From Ptiloglossa arizonensis (taxonomy: Eukaryota; Arthropoda; Insecta; Hymenoptera; Colletidae): 64,000 nucleotides of DNA. Location of the stretch: contig NW_027478519.1 of NCBI RefSeq assembly GCF_051014685.1, positions 558,001 to 622,000 on the forward strand, given 5' to 3'. Of the stretch, positions 55,301 through 64,000 are shown in pieces. A model generated the notes under the pieces. It did not search any database. It saw only the letters and a program-made list of their open reading frames with translations, and was not told where the DNA came from. Position 1 is the first letter of the stretch, and every line of letters starts with the position of its first letter. The translations under genes and the position numbers were made by a program.

Positions 55301-57535
55301 TTACAACGGTATGTGTACTTTTCACCTAGGCCATTCGCTATTGGTTTCGAGTATCAGATTTGCGAAAATTTTGATGGTTTCTCAACCATTCCTTAACTTC
55401 AAACTTCCATATCTCGCGAACGGATTGACGAAATCGAGAATTTCCTGTTGCGTCTGAAAGCAGAAACTCGCCCGATAACAACGGTATGTGTATTTTTGCC
55501 CTAGGCCATAATAGTTATGCGTTTCGAGTATCAGACTTGCGAAAATTTTGATGGTTTCTCGGCCATCCCTTAACTCCAAACTCCGATATTTCGCGAACGG
55601 ATTGTCGAATCCGAAAAATTTCTGGTGCATCTGAAAGTGAGAAACTCTCCCGATTACAACGGTATGTGTATTTTTCCCCTTGGCCATTGTAGTTATTGGT
55701 TTCGAGTATCAGACTTGCAAAAATTTTGAAGATTTCTCAACCATTCCTTAACTTCAAAATCCCATATCTCGCGAACGGATTGACGAAATCGAGAATTTCC
55801 TGTTGCATCGGAAAGCAGAAACTCGCCCGATTACAACGGTATGTGTATTTTTGCTCTAGGCCATAATAGTTATGGGTTTCGATTATGAGACCTGCGAAAA
55901 TTTTGATGGTTTCTCAACCATTCCTTAACTCCAATCTCCCATATTTCGCGAACGGATTGACGAACTCGAGAAATTCCTGTAGCATCTGAAAGTAGAAACT
56001 CGCCCGACTACAACGGTACGTTTATTTTTTCCCTAGGCCATTGTAGTTATTGGTTTCGAGTATCAGACTTGCGAAAATTTTGATGGTTTCTCAACCATTC
56101 CTTAACTTCAAACTCCCATATCTCGCGAACGGATTGACGAACTCGAGAAATTCCTGTTGCATCTGAAAGTAGAAACTTGCCCGATTACAATGGTGTGTGT
56201 ACTTTTCCCCTAGGCCATTCCACTTAATGGTGTCGAGTATCAGACTTGCGAAAATTTTGATGGTTACTCAACCATTCCTTAACTTCAAACTCCCATATCT
56301 CGCGAACAGATTGACGAACTCGAGAAATTCCTGTTGCATCTGAAAGTAGAAACTTGCCCGATTACAATGGTGTGTGTACTTTTACCCTAGGCCATTCCCT
56401 ATTGGTTTCGAGTATCAGATTTGCGAAAATTTTTATGGTTTCTCATCCATTCCTTAACTTCAAACTTCCATATCTCGCGAACGGATTGACGAAGTCGAGA
56501 AATTCCTGTTGCGTCTGAAAGCAGAAACTCGCCCCATTACAACGGTATGTGTATTTTTGCCCTAGGCCATTGTAGTTATTGGTTTCGAGTATCAGACTTG
56601 CAAAAATTTTGAAGGTTTCTCAACCATTCCTTAGCTTCAAACTCCCATATCTCGCGAACGGATCGACGAAATCGAGAATTTCCGGTTGCATCGGAAAGCA
56701 GAAACTCGCCCGATTACAACGGTATGTGTATTTTTGCCCTAGGCCATAATAGTTATGGGTTTCGAGTATCAGACTTGCGAAAATTTTGATGGTTTCTCAA
56801 CCATTCCTTAACTTCAAACTTCCATATCTCGCGAACGGATTGACGAAGTCGAGAATTTCCTGTTGCATCGGAAAGCAGAAACTCGCCCGATTACAATGGT
56901 GTGTGTACTTTTACCCTAGGCCATTCCAGTTAATGGTTTCGAGTACCAGACTTGCGAAAATTATGATGGTTTCTCAACCATTCCTTAACTTCAAACTCCC
57001 ATATCTCGCGAACGGATTGACGAACTCGAGAAATTCCTGTTGCATCTGAAAGCAGAAACTCGCCCGATTACAACGGTAAGTGTACTTTTCACCTAGGCCA
57101 TTCGTTATTGGTTTCGAGTATCAGATTTGCGAAAATTTTGATGGTTTCTCAACCATTCCTTAACTTCAAACTTCCATATCTCGCGAACGGATTGACGGAC
57201 TCCAGAAATTCCTGTTGCATCTGAGAGCAGAAACTCGCCCGACTACAATGGTATGTGTATTTTTGCCATAGGCCATAATGGTTATGTGTTTCGAGTATCA
57301 GGCTTGCGAAAATTTTGATGGTTCTCAACCATTCCTTAACTTCAAACTTCCATATCTCGCGAACGGAATGACGAACTCGAGAAATCCTGTTGCGTCTGAA
57401 AGCAGAAACTCGCCCGATGACAACGGTATGCGTATTTTTGTCCTAGGCCATAATACGTTATGTGTTTCGAGTATCAGACTTGCGAAATTTTGTAGGTTTC
57501 TCAACCATTCCTTAACTTCAAACTCCCATATCTCG
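52320..57535 (-). repeat. Long-range duplication 52320-53300 / 56555-57535
   Basis: About 1 kb at 52320-53300 recurs at 56555-57535, shifted by 4235 bp (24 monomers), with shared variants such as AGTTAATGGTTTCGAGTACC, AAATTATGATGG and ATTTCCGGTTGCATCGG. The two copies flank the two-copy 10-monomer unit. The end of the second copy already shows the one-base indels typical of the degraded zone that follows. Confidence 0.8.
52848..56320 (-). repeat. 10-monomer higher-order repeat, 1764 bp, two copies
   Basis: The unit starting at 52848 recurs from 54612 with a shift of 1764 bp. Shared rare variants are the two-base-short CCATTCGTTATTGG, CTGAGAGCAGAAACTCG, TTTTGTCCTAGGCC, AAGCGTTATTTCGTAAACGG and TGCGTTTCGAGTATC. 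Copies diverge by occasional single bases. The right boundary is approximate because the 24-monomer duplication described separately takes over. Confidence 0.85.
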
Positions 57536-60500
57536 CGAACGATTGAACGAACTCGAGAAATTCCTGTAGCATCTGAAAGTAGAAACTCGCCCGACTACAA
57601 CGGTACGTTTATTTTTTCCCTAGGCCATTGTAGTTATTGGTTTCGAGTATCAGACTTGCGAAAATTTTGATGGTTTCTCAACCATTCCTTAACTTCAACT
57701 CCCATATCTCGCGAACGGATACGAACTCGAGAAATTCTGTTGCATCTGAAAGTAGAAACTTGCCCGATTACAATGGTGTGTGTACTTTTCCCCTAGGCCA
57801 TTCCACTTAATGGTGTCGAGTATCAGACTTGCGAAAATTTGATGGTTTCTCAACCATTCCTTAACTTCAAACTCCCATATCTCGCGAACAGATTGACGAA
57901 CTCGAGAAATTCCTGTTGCATCTGAAAGTAGAAACTTGCCCGATTACAAGGTGTGTGTACTTTTACCCTAGCCATTCAGTTAATGGTTTCGAGTATCAGA
58001 CTTGCGAAAATTATGATGGTTTCTCAACATTCCTTAACTTCAAAACTCCCATATCTCGCGAACGGATTGACGAACTCGAGAAATTCCTATTGCATCTGAA
58101 GCAGAACTCGCCCGATTACAACGTATGTGTACCTTTCACCTAGGCATTCGTTATTGGTTTCGAGTATCAGATTTGCGAAAATTTGATGTTTTCTCAACCA
58201 TTCCTTAACTTCAACTTCCATATCTCGCGAACGGATTGACGGACTCCAGAAATTCCTGTTGCATCTGAGAGCAGAAACTCGCCCGACTACAATGGTATGT
58301 GTATTTTGCCCTAGGCATAATGGTATGGTTTCGAGTATCAGGCTTGCGAAAATTTTGATGTGTTTCTCAAACATTCCTTAACTTCAAACTTCCATATCTC
58401 GCGAACGGATTGACGAAGTCGAGAAATTCCTGTTGCGTCTGAAAGCAGAAACTCGCCCGATGTCAACCGGTATGCGTATTTTTGTTCCATAGGCATAATA
58501 CTTATGTGTTTCGACGTATCAGACTTGCGAAAATTTTGTAGGTTTCTCAACCATTCCTTCAACTTCAAATTCCAATATCTCGCGAACGATTGACGAACTC
58601 GAGAAATTCCTCTTGCATCTGAAACCAGAAACTCGCCCCATTACAACGGTATGTGTATTTTTGCCCTAGGCGATAATAGTTATGGGTTTCGAGTATCAGG
58701 CCTTTCGAAAATTTGATGGTTTCTCAGCCTTCCCTTAACTCCAAAGCGTTATTTCGCAAACGGATTGACGAATCCGAAAAATTTCTGTTGCATTTGAATG
58801 CCAGAAACTCGCCCCCGATTACAACGGTATGTGTACTTTTCACCCTAGGCCATTCGCTATTGGTTCGAGTATCAGATTTGCGAAAGTTTGATGGTTTCTC
58901 AACATTCCTTAACTTCAAACTCCCATATCTCGCGAACGGATTGACGAAGTCGAGAAATTCCTGTTGCATCTGATAGCTGAAACTCGCCGACTACAATGGT
59001 ATGTGTATTTTTGCCCTAGGCCATAATGGTTATGGTTTCGAGTATCAGGCTTGCGAAATTTTGAAGGTTTCTCAACATTCCTTAACTTCAAACCTCCCAA
59101 ATCTCGCGAACGGATTGACGAACTCGCCGAAATTCCTGTAGCATCTGAAAGTAGAACTCGCCCGATTACAACGGTATGTGTATTTTTGCCCTAGGCCATA
59201 ATGGTTATGGGTTTCGAGTAATCAGGCTTGCGAAAATTTTGAAGGTTTCTCAACCTTTCCTTAACTTCAAACTCCCCATATCTCGCGGAACAGATTGACA
59301 AACTCGTGAAATTCCTATGTAGCATCTGAAAGTAGAAACTCAGCCCCGACTATAACGGATATGTTTATGTTTCCCCTAGGCCAACCCACACTGTAATTAA
59401 TGGTTCGAGAATCAGGGGACATTGCGATAATTTTGATGTGTTCCTCAACCATTTCTTACTTCAAACTTCCATATCGTCGCGAAACGGATTGAACAACTCG
59501 AAGAAATTCCTGTTGCGTCTGAAGCAGAAACTCGCCCGATTACAACGGTATGTGTATTTTTGCCCCGATAAGGACTTACATATAGTTATGCGTTATCGAT
59601 TATCAGACTTGCGAAAATTTTGATGAGTTTCTTCGGCCAAACTCTTAACTCTCAAACTCCGATATTCCGCGAACGGATTGACGAATCCGAAAAATTTCTG
59701 TTGCATCTGAAAGTTGAAACTCTCCCGATTACAACGTTATGCTTATTTTTCCCCTAGGCCATTGTAGTTCTTGGTTTCGAGCATCAGACATTGCGAAAAT
59801 GTTGTGGTGGTTTCCTCAAACATTCCTCTAACTTCAAACTTCCCATTATCTCGCGAACGGGTATTGACGACTCGAGAAATTCCTGTTGCATCTGAAAGTA
59901 GAAACTTGCCGATTAAATGTATAAAACAAACCCTACAATATCAATGTTATGTGTAATTTTTGCCCTAGGCCATAATGGTATGGGGTTTCCGAGTATCAGG
60001 CTTGCGAAAATCTTTGATGGTTTCTCAACCCATTCCTAACTTCAAACTCCCATATTCTCGCGAACGGATTGACGAACTCGAGAAATTCCTGTAGCATCCT
60101 GAAAGTAGAAACTCGCCCGATTACAATGGTGTGCGTATTTTTCCCGTGAGGCCATTCCAGTTATTGGTTCGAGTATCAGAACTTGCGAAGAATTTGATGG
60201 ATTCTCAACCATTCCTTAACTTCAAACTCCCCATATCTCGCGAACGTGATGACGAACTCGAGAATTTCCTGTTGGAATCTGAAAAATCAGATACTGGCCC
60301 GATTACAAAGGTATGTGTATTGTCCCTCCCTAGGCCAGTTGTAGTTCATTGGTTTCGAGTATCTGATACAGCGATAAATTTTGATTGGTTCTCAACCAAT
60401 TCCTTAACTTCAAACTCCCATATCTCGCAAACTGATTGACGAACACGAGAAACTCCTGTTGGAATCTGAAAGCTGAAAGTCGCCCGATTTCAACGGTATG

Positions 60501-61539
60501 TGTATTTTTGCCCTAGGCAATAGTAGTTATTGGTTTCGTAGTATCAGACTCGCGAAAATTTTTTATGGTTTGTCAACCATTCCGTAACTTCAACTACCCA
60601 TATTCTCGCGAACGGATTGACGAACTCGAGAAATTCCTGTTGCATCTGAAAGTAGACAACTCGCCCAATTTACAATGGTCCTGATGTACTTTTCCCCTAA
60701 GGCCATTACCAGTTATAGGTTTCGAGTATTCAGACAGCGAAATTCTGATGGTTTCTCAAACATTCCGTAACTTCAAACTCCCATATCTCGCGAAACCGGA
60801 TTGACGAACTTCGGAGAAATTCCTGTTGCATCAGAAAGTAGAAACTCGCGCGATTACAATGGTCGTGTGCTACATTTCCCCTAGACTAATCGAGTTTATA
60901 AGGTTTCAGAGTATAAGACCTAGCAAAATTCTGATGGTTTCTCAAACATTCCGAAACTTCAAACTCCCATATCTCGGCGAACGGATTGACGAACTCGAGA
61001 CTAATTCCAGTTGCATCTGAAAGTAGAAACACGCGCGATTACAATGGTTTGTTGTACTTTTCCCCTAGGCCATTCCAGTTATAGGTTTCGAGTATCAGAC
61101 CAGCGAAAATTCTGATGGTTTCTCAACATTCCGTAACTTTCAAACTCCCATATCTCGCGAACGGATTGACGAACTCGAGAAATTCCTTGTTGCCCCTAAA
61201 AGTAGACACTCGCCCGATACAATGGTGTGTGTACTTTCCTCTAGGCCATTCCAGTTATGGTTTCGAGAATCAGACTATGCGAGAAATTTTGATGGTTTCT
61301 CAAACATTCCGTAACTTCAAACTCCCATATCCCGCGAACCTGGATTGACGAACTGGAGAATTTCCTGTTGCAATCTGAAAGTAGAAAGAAACCCCCCAAA
61401 CGCTCGCGATACAATGGTGTGTGTACTTTTCCCCTAGGAGCATAGTCTCAGTTATAGGTTTCGAGGTATCAGACCAGCGAAAATACTGATGGTTCTCAAC
61501 ATTCCGTAAACTTCAAACTCCCATGATCTCGCGAACGGA
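57320..61539 (-). repeat. Indel-riddled satellite next to the assembly gap
   Basis: The monomer is still recognisable throughout, but from about 57320 single-base insertions and deletions appear every few tens of bases (for example GATGGTTCTCAACC, GAGAAATCCTG, TAATACGTTATG). They become denser towards 61539, where short multi-base insertions also occur. Before 57320 the monomers keep their phase almost perfectly. The abrupt onset, steady worsening and the position against a 100-N gap fit unpolished consensus at a contig end better than biological decay. Open frames here are meaningless. Confidence 0.85.
59914..59943 (+). other. Short non-satellite insertion
   Basis: Between GAAACTTGCCGATTA and GTTATGTGTAATTTTTGCCC there are about 25 extra AT-rich bases, including ATGTATAAAACAAACC, that match no part of the monomer. 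The site lies in the low-quality zone, so this is probably a read error or chimeric fragment, though a small real insertion cannot be excluded. Confidence 0.6.
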
Positions 61540-61639
61540 NNNNNNNNNNNNNNNNNNNNNNNNNNNNNNNNNNNNNNNNNNNNNNNNNNNNNNNNNNNNN
61601 NNNNNNNNNNNNNNNNNNNNNNNNNNNNNNNNNNNNNNN
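61540..61639. other. Assembly gap, exactly 100 N
   Basis: One hundred N separate the satellite contig from the purine-rich repeat contig. A round 100 is the usual placeholder for a gap of unknown size made when scaffolding, so adjacency of the two sides is not shown by sequence. Confidence 0.99.
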
Positions 61640-61833
61640 AACGGAGAAACGGAGAAAGAAACGGAGGAACGAACAAAGAAACTGTGAAACGGAGAAACGG
61701 GGAAACGGAGAAACTGAGAAACCGAGAAACGGGGAAACGTAGAAACAGAGAAACAGAGAAACCGAGAACCGGAGAAACCGAGAAACGGAGCACCGGAGAA
61801 ACGGAGGAACGGAGAAAGGGAGAAACGGAGACA

Positions 61834-61962
61834 CGGAGAAACGGAGAAACGGAGAAACGGAGAAACGGAGAAACGGAGAAACGGAGAAACGGAGAAACGG
61901 AGAAACGGAGAAACGGAGAAACGGAGAAACGGAGAAACGGAGAAACGGAGAAACGGAGAAAC
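61834..61962 (+). repeat. Uninterrupted GGAGAAAC 8-mer run, first block
   Basis: About sixteen perfect 8-bp units in a row, bounded by ACACGG on the left and GAAGGAAGAAAC on the right. It corresponds to the longer run in the second block. Confidence 0.9.
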
Positions 61963-62416
61963 GAAGGAAGAAACGGAGAAACGAAGAAAGAAACGGAGAA
62001 GCGAAGAAAGACACGAAGAAACGAAGAAAGAAGCCGAGAAACGAAGAACGTAATGAAGAATAGAAGAAAGAAATGGAGAAACGAAGAAAGAAACGGAAAA
62101 TCGAAGAAAGAAACGGTGAAACGAAGAAAGAAACGGAGAAACGAAGAATGAAACGGAGAAACGAACAAAGAAACGGAGAAACGAACAAAGAAACGGAGAA
62201 ATTAATGGAGAAACGAAGAAATAAACGGAGAAACGGAGAAAGAAACGGAGGAACGAACAAAGAAACTGTGAAACGGAGAAACGGGGAAACGGAGAAACTG
62301 AGAAACCGAGAAACGGGGAAACGTAGAAACAGAGAAACAGAGAAACCGAGAACCGGAGAAACCGAGAAACGGAGCACCGGAGAAACGGAGGAACGGAGAA
62401 AGGGAGAAACGGAGAC

Positions 62417-62595
62417 ACGGAGAAACGGAGAAACGGAGAAACGGAGAAACGGAGAAACGGAGAAACGGAGAAACGGAGAAACGGAGAAACGGAGAAACGG
62501 AGAAACGGAGAAACGGAGAAACGGAGAAACGGAGAAACGGAGAAACGGAGAAACGGAGAAACGGAGGAACGGAGAAACGGAGAAACGGAGAAACG
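62417..62595 (+). repeat. GGAGAAAC 8-mer run, second block (longer)
   Basis: About twenty-two 8-bp units with a single A to G variant (GGAGGAAC, about 62563-62571). It has the same flanks as the run in the first block but is about six units longer, showing copy-number change of the 8-mer inside an otherwise duplicated block. Confidence 0.88.
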
Positions 62596-63421
62596 AAGGA
62601 AGAAACGGAGAATCGAAGAAAGAAACGGAGAAGCGAAGAAAGACACGAAGAAACGAAGAAAGAAACCGAGAAACGAAGAACGTAATGAAGAATAGAAGAA
62701 AGAAACGGAGAAACGAAGAAAGAAACGGAAAATCGAAGAAAGAAACGGTGAAACGAAGAAAGAAACGGAGAAACGAAGAAAGAAACGGAGAAACGAACAA
62801 AGAAACGGAGAAACGAACAAAGAAACGGAGAAACGAACAAAGAAACGGAGAAGTTAATGGAGAAACGAAGAAATAAACGGAGAAACGGAGAAAGAAACGG
62901 AGGAACGAACAAATAAACGGTGAAACGGAGAAACGGAGAAACTGAGAAACCGAGAAACGGAGAAACGGAGAAACAGAGAAACAGAGAAACCGAGAAACGG
63001 AGAAACCGAGAAACGGAACACCGGAGAAACGGAGGAACGGAGAAACGGAGAAACGGAGAAACGAAGGAAGAAACGGAGGAACGAAGAAAGAAACGGAGAA
63101 ACGAAGAAAGAAACCGAGAAACGAAGAACGGAATGAAGAATAGAAGAAAGAAATCGAGAAACGAAGAAAGAAACGGAAAATCGAAGAAAGAAACGGAGAA
63201 ACGAAGAAATAAACGGAGAAACGGAGGAACTAACAAAGAAACGGTGAAACGGAAAAACGGAGAAACTGAGAAACCGAGAAACGGAGAAGCGGAGAAACAG
63301 AGAAACCGAAGAACGGTGAAACCGAGAAACGGAGCACCGGAGAAACGGAGGAACGGAGAAACGGAGAAACGGAGAAACGGAAAAACTGAGAAACGGAGGA
63401 ACGGAGAAACGGAGGAACGGA

Positions 63422-63539
63422 TCAGTTCCTATTTCTTTAAATTTAATTGGGGAGGTGTTTTTATTCATTAATTTAATTATTTTGTTGAAAATGTTAGTAA
63501 TTTTATTTTTATTTATTTTTTTTTTAAATTTTTTACATT

Positions 63540-63577
<38 letters not shown>

Positions 63578-63712
63578 TTATATTTTTCATGGGAAAGGTA
63601 ATTATTTTACAAGTATATAAATAACTATTCAGTATTTAATTGTATAATAGTTTTAATACATTGAGTCCCTTTATATTTTATATTTTTAGATATAGTATTG
63701 TTTTATAATTAA
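63422..63712 (+). pseudogene. nad4: nad4 (NADH dehydrogenase subunit 4), 3' fragment, frameshifted
   Basis: This is the C-terminal part of mitochondrial complex I subunit ND4, a proton-pumping inner-membrane protein. Read with the invertebrate mitochondrial code, 63422-63541 gives SVPISLNLIGEV, a counterpart of the conserved PPSLNLxGE motif of insect ND4, then a hydrophobic helix and HSIY. HGK follows at 63588-63596 in another frame, and HWVPL at 63659-63673 returns to the first frame, with TGA as Trp. TAA at 63710-63712 abuts trnH, as expected. Two frame changes are needed: one extra T (or two lost bases) near 63584-63588 in a T run, and one lost base near 63615-63620. The 5' part of the gene is absent: the purine repeat begins immediately upstream. 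It is either a NUMT or error-containing mitochondrial sequence in a chimeric contig. Confidence 0.92.
63542..63573 (+). repeat. (AT)16 microsatellite within nad4
   Basis: Sixteen AT units sit between the HSI and HGK parts of ND4. In mitochondrial code they read as alternating Tyr and Met, in phase with the upstream frame, at the place where insect ND4 normally has a short YxLYLYS-like stretch. The tract therefore looks like an expansion adding roughly ten residues. The length may be unreliable because such tracts are error-prone. Confidence 0.9.
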
Positions 63713-63775
63713 GTTTAAATAGTTTATTAAAATTATTGATTTGTGGAATCAAAGGTATAAATTTTATTTTAAATT
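63713..63775 (+). tRNA. trnH: Mitochondrial tRNA-His (anticodon GTG)
   Basis: A complete cloverleaf can be folded by hand. The acceptor is GTTTAAA (63713-63719) with TTTAAAT (63768-63774), seven pairs including one G-T. The D arm is GTTT/AAAT with an ATTA loop (63722-63733). The anticodon arm is TTGAT/ATCAA (63736-63740 and 63748-63752), five Watson-Crick pairs, with loop TTGTGGA and anticodon GTG at 63743-63745. The T arm is ATAA/TTAT with a three-base loop (63757-63767), and 63775 is the discriminator base. The reduced T loop and about 63-nt length are typical of arthropod mitochondrial tRNAs. It begins directly after the nad4 stop and ends directly before the nad5 ATG. No base in it looks damaged, unlike its neighbours. 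Confidence 0.94.
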
Positions 63776-64000
63776 ATGAATTTTTGTTTATATAGTTTTA
63801 TTTTAGTATTTATTAATAGTGTGAGTTTTATATTTTTAAGTTTATATTTTTATGTGACAAAAATTGATTTCATTATGGAGTGATTTTAATAAATTTAAAT
63901 AGGATAAAATTAAATTTTTTAATTTATTTAGATTTTATGAGTTTAATATATTTAGGAGTAGTTTTATTAATTTCATTGATGATTGTAATTTATAGGGTTG
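63776..64000 (+). pseudogene. nad5: nad5 (NADH dehydrogenase subunit 5), 5' fragment, frameshifted
   Basis: This is the start of mitochondrial complex I subunit ND5. ATG at 63776 follows trnH with no gap. The first frame (63776-63883) gives a hydrophobic N-terminal helix ending LSLYF...IMEW, with TGA as Trp. The conserved continuation is in the next frame: LNSM at 63895-63906, with AGG as Ser and ATA as Met, then LDFMSL from about 63928, then a second membrane helix to the window edge. One base is missing near 63881-63886 in a T-rich spot; without a shift the first frame hits TAA at 63887. The motif order matches insect ND5 (EW...LNSM...FDWMSL). The gene continues past the window, so completeness cannot be judged. 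The single-base damage fits either read error or a NUMT. Confidence 0.92.

Larger units (their letters stand above)
30655..61539 (-). repeat. 177-bp tandem satellite, right arm, reverse orientation
   Basis: The same monomer family in the opposite orientation, about 175 copies, continues to the N gap. On the + strand each monomer reads GGTTTCTCAACC, TTAACTTCAAACTCCCATA, TCTCGCGAACGGATTGACGA, CTCGAG, TTCCTGTTGCATCTGAAAG, CTCGCCCGATTACAA, CCTAGG and TTATTGGTTTCGAGTATCAG. Types A, B and C are all present and interspersed. Some monomers between 52 and 57 kb are two bases shorter (CCATTCGTTATTGG instead of CCATTCCAGTTATTGG). Open frames of up to 174 codons in the - strand are monomer translation, not genes. 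There is no unique sequence or transposon apart from the small anomalies listed separately. Confidence 0.97.
61640..63421 (+). repeat. Purine-rich minisatellite on an 8-bp GGAGAAAC unit
   Basis: The + strand is almost only A, G and C, with rare T. Perfect or near-perfect 8-mers (GGAGAAAC) alternate with stretches of a 12-mer of the GAAGAAAGAAAC type. Four larger blocks begin with the same AACGGAGAAACGGAG-like start followed by a GGAGGAAC/TAACAAAGAAAC-type segment: 61640, 62224, about 62876 and about 63211. Block lengths are about 584, 652, 335 and 211 bp. Long open frames exist on both strands (the 8-mer gives the 8-residue periods KRRNGETE and FLRFSVSP), but they are by-products of a repeat that lacks stop codons. 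No coding evidence is seen. Confidence 0.95.

Noticed and set aside
1..61539. CRISPR-like or integron-like array
   Set aside because: There are no short repeats with unique spacers; the entire 177-bp unit repeats, and no cas or integrase gene is present.
1..61539. Transposable element insertions or terminal repeats
   Set aside because: No stretch longer than about 30 bases departs from the monomer, and there are no target-site duplications or transposase fragments.
61640..63421. Telomere repeat
   Set aside because: The 8-mer GGAGAAAC does not resemble TTAGG or other known telomere units, and unit spacing and variants are irregular.
61496..63468. Open frames of 150-435 codons on both strands of the minisatellite, with FLRFSVSP or KRRNGETE periods
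   Set aside because: The 8-bp unit gives an 8-residue period in all frames and lacks stops; several frames on both strands are open at once and one runs through the N gap. Not a membrane or charged-repeat protein.
63422..63600. Mitochondrial control region or 16S rRNA, suggested by the TTAATTGGGG and (AT)n sequences
   Set aside because: The stretch translates in one frame into the conserved ND4 motif SLNLIGE and a membrane helix, and its gene order with trnH and nad5 fits nad4.
63624..63653. Inverted repeat AACTATT...AATAGTT as a tRNA or terminator
   Set aside because: It lies within the nad4 reading frame just before HWVPL, has a 16-base loop and no cloverleaf partner arms.

Overview
The window is almost entirely repetitive and contains no intact nuclear protein gene. 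Bases 1-61539 are one continuous tandem satellite with a monomer of about 177 bp, roughly 350 monomers by division. The satellite switches orientation once, near 30654: monomers read on the + strand before that point and on the - strand after it. Both outer parts (about 1-17000 and 44930-57320) hold recently homogenised higher-order repeats of 7, 9, 10 and 11 monomers. The middle, around the inversion, is more diverged and mixes at least three monomer subfamilies. From about 57320 to 61539 the same satellite is full of one-base indels, getting worse towards a block of exactly 100 N (61540-61639). This looks like poorly polished long-read consensus at a contig end rather than biology.

After the gap, 61640-63421 is an unrelated purine-rich repeat built on an 8-bp unit (GGAGAAAC type) with a 12-bp GAAGAAAGAAAC-like companion. 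It is organised in four decreasing blocks.

The last 579 bases (63422-64000) are not satellite. They are arthropod-type mitochondrial DNA: the 3' end of nad4, a complete trnH (anticodon GTG), and the 5' end of nad5, all on the + strand, abutting with no spacer as in the ancestral arthropod gene order. TGA must be read as Trp, ATA as Met and AGG as Ser to recover the conserved motifs, so this is the invertebrate mitochondrial code. Three single-base frameshifts break the two protein genes. The segment is therefore either a nuclear mitochondrial insertion (NUMT) or mitochondrial sequence with uncorrected errors in a chimeric contig.

The mitochondrial piece, its extreme A+T content and a CpG-rich, AT-moderate satellite point to an arthropod, most likely an insect; I cannot name the order. 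The long array with higher-order repeats, an orientation switch and a 17-bp CENP-B-box-like motif in most monomers is what a centromeric or pericentromeric satellite would look like, but no sequence here proves centromere function.

I found no new protein-coded system. The points most worth following are the inversion, the CENP-B-box-like motif (8 of 9 core bases in most monomers, 9 of 9 in one), the symmetrical young-old-young structure, and the satellite/minisatellite/mitochondrial junctions.
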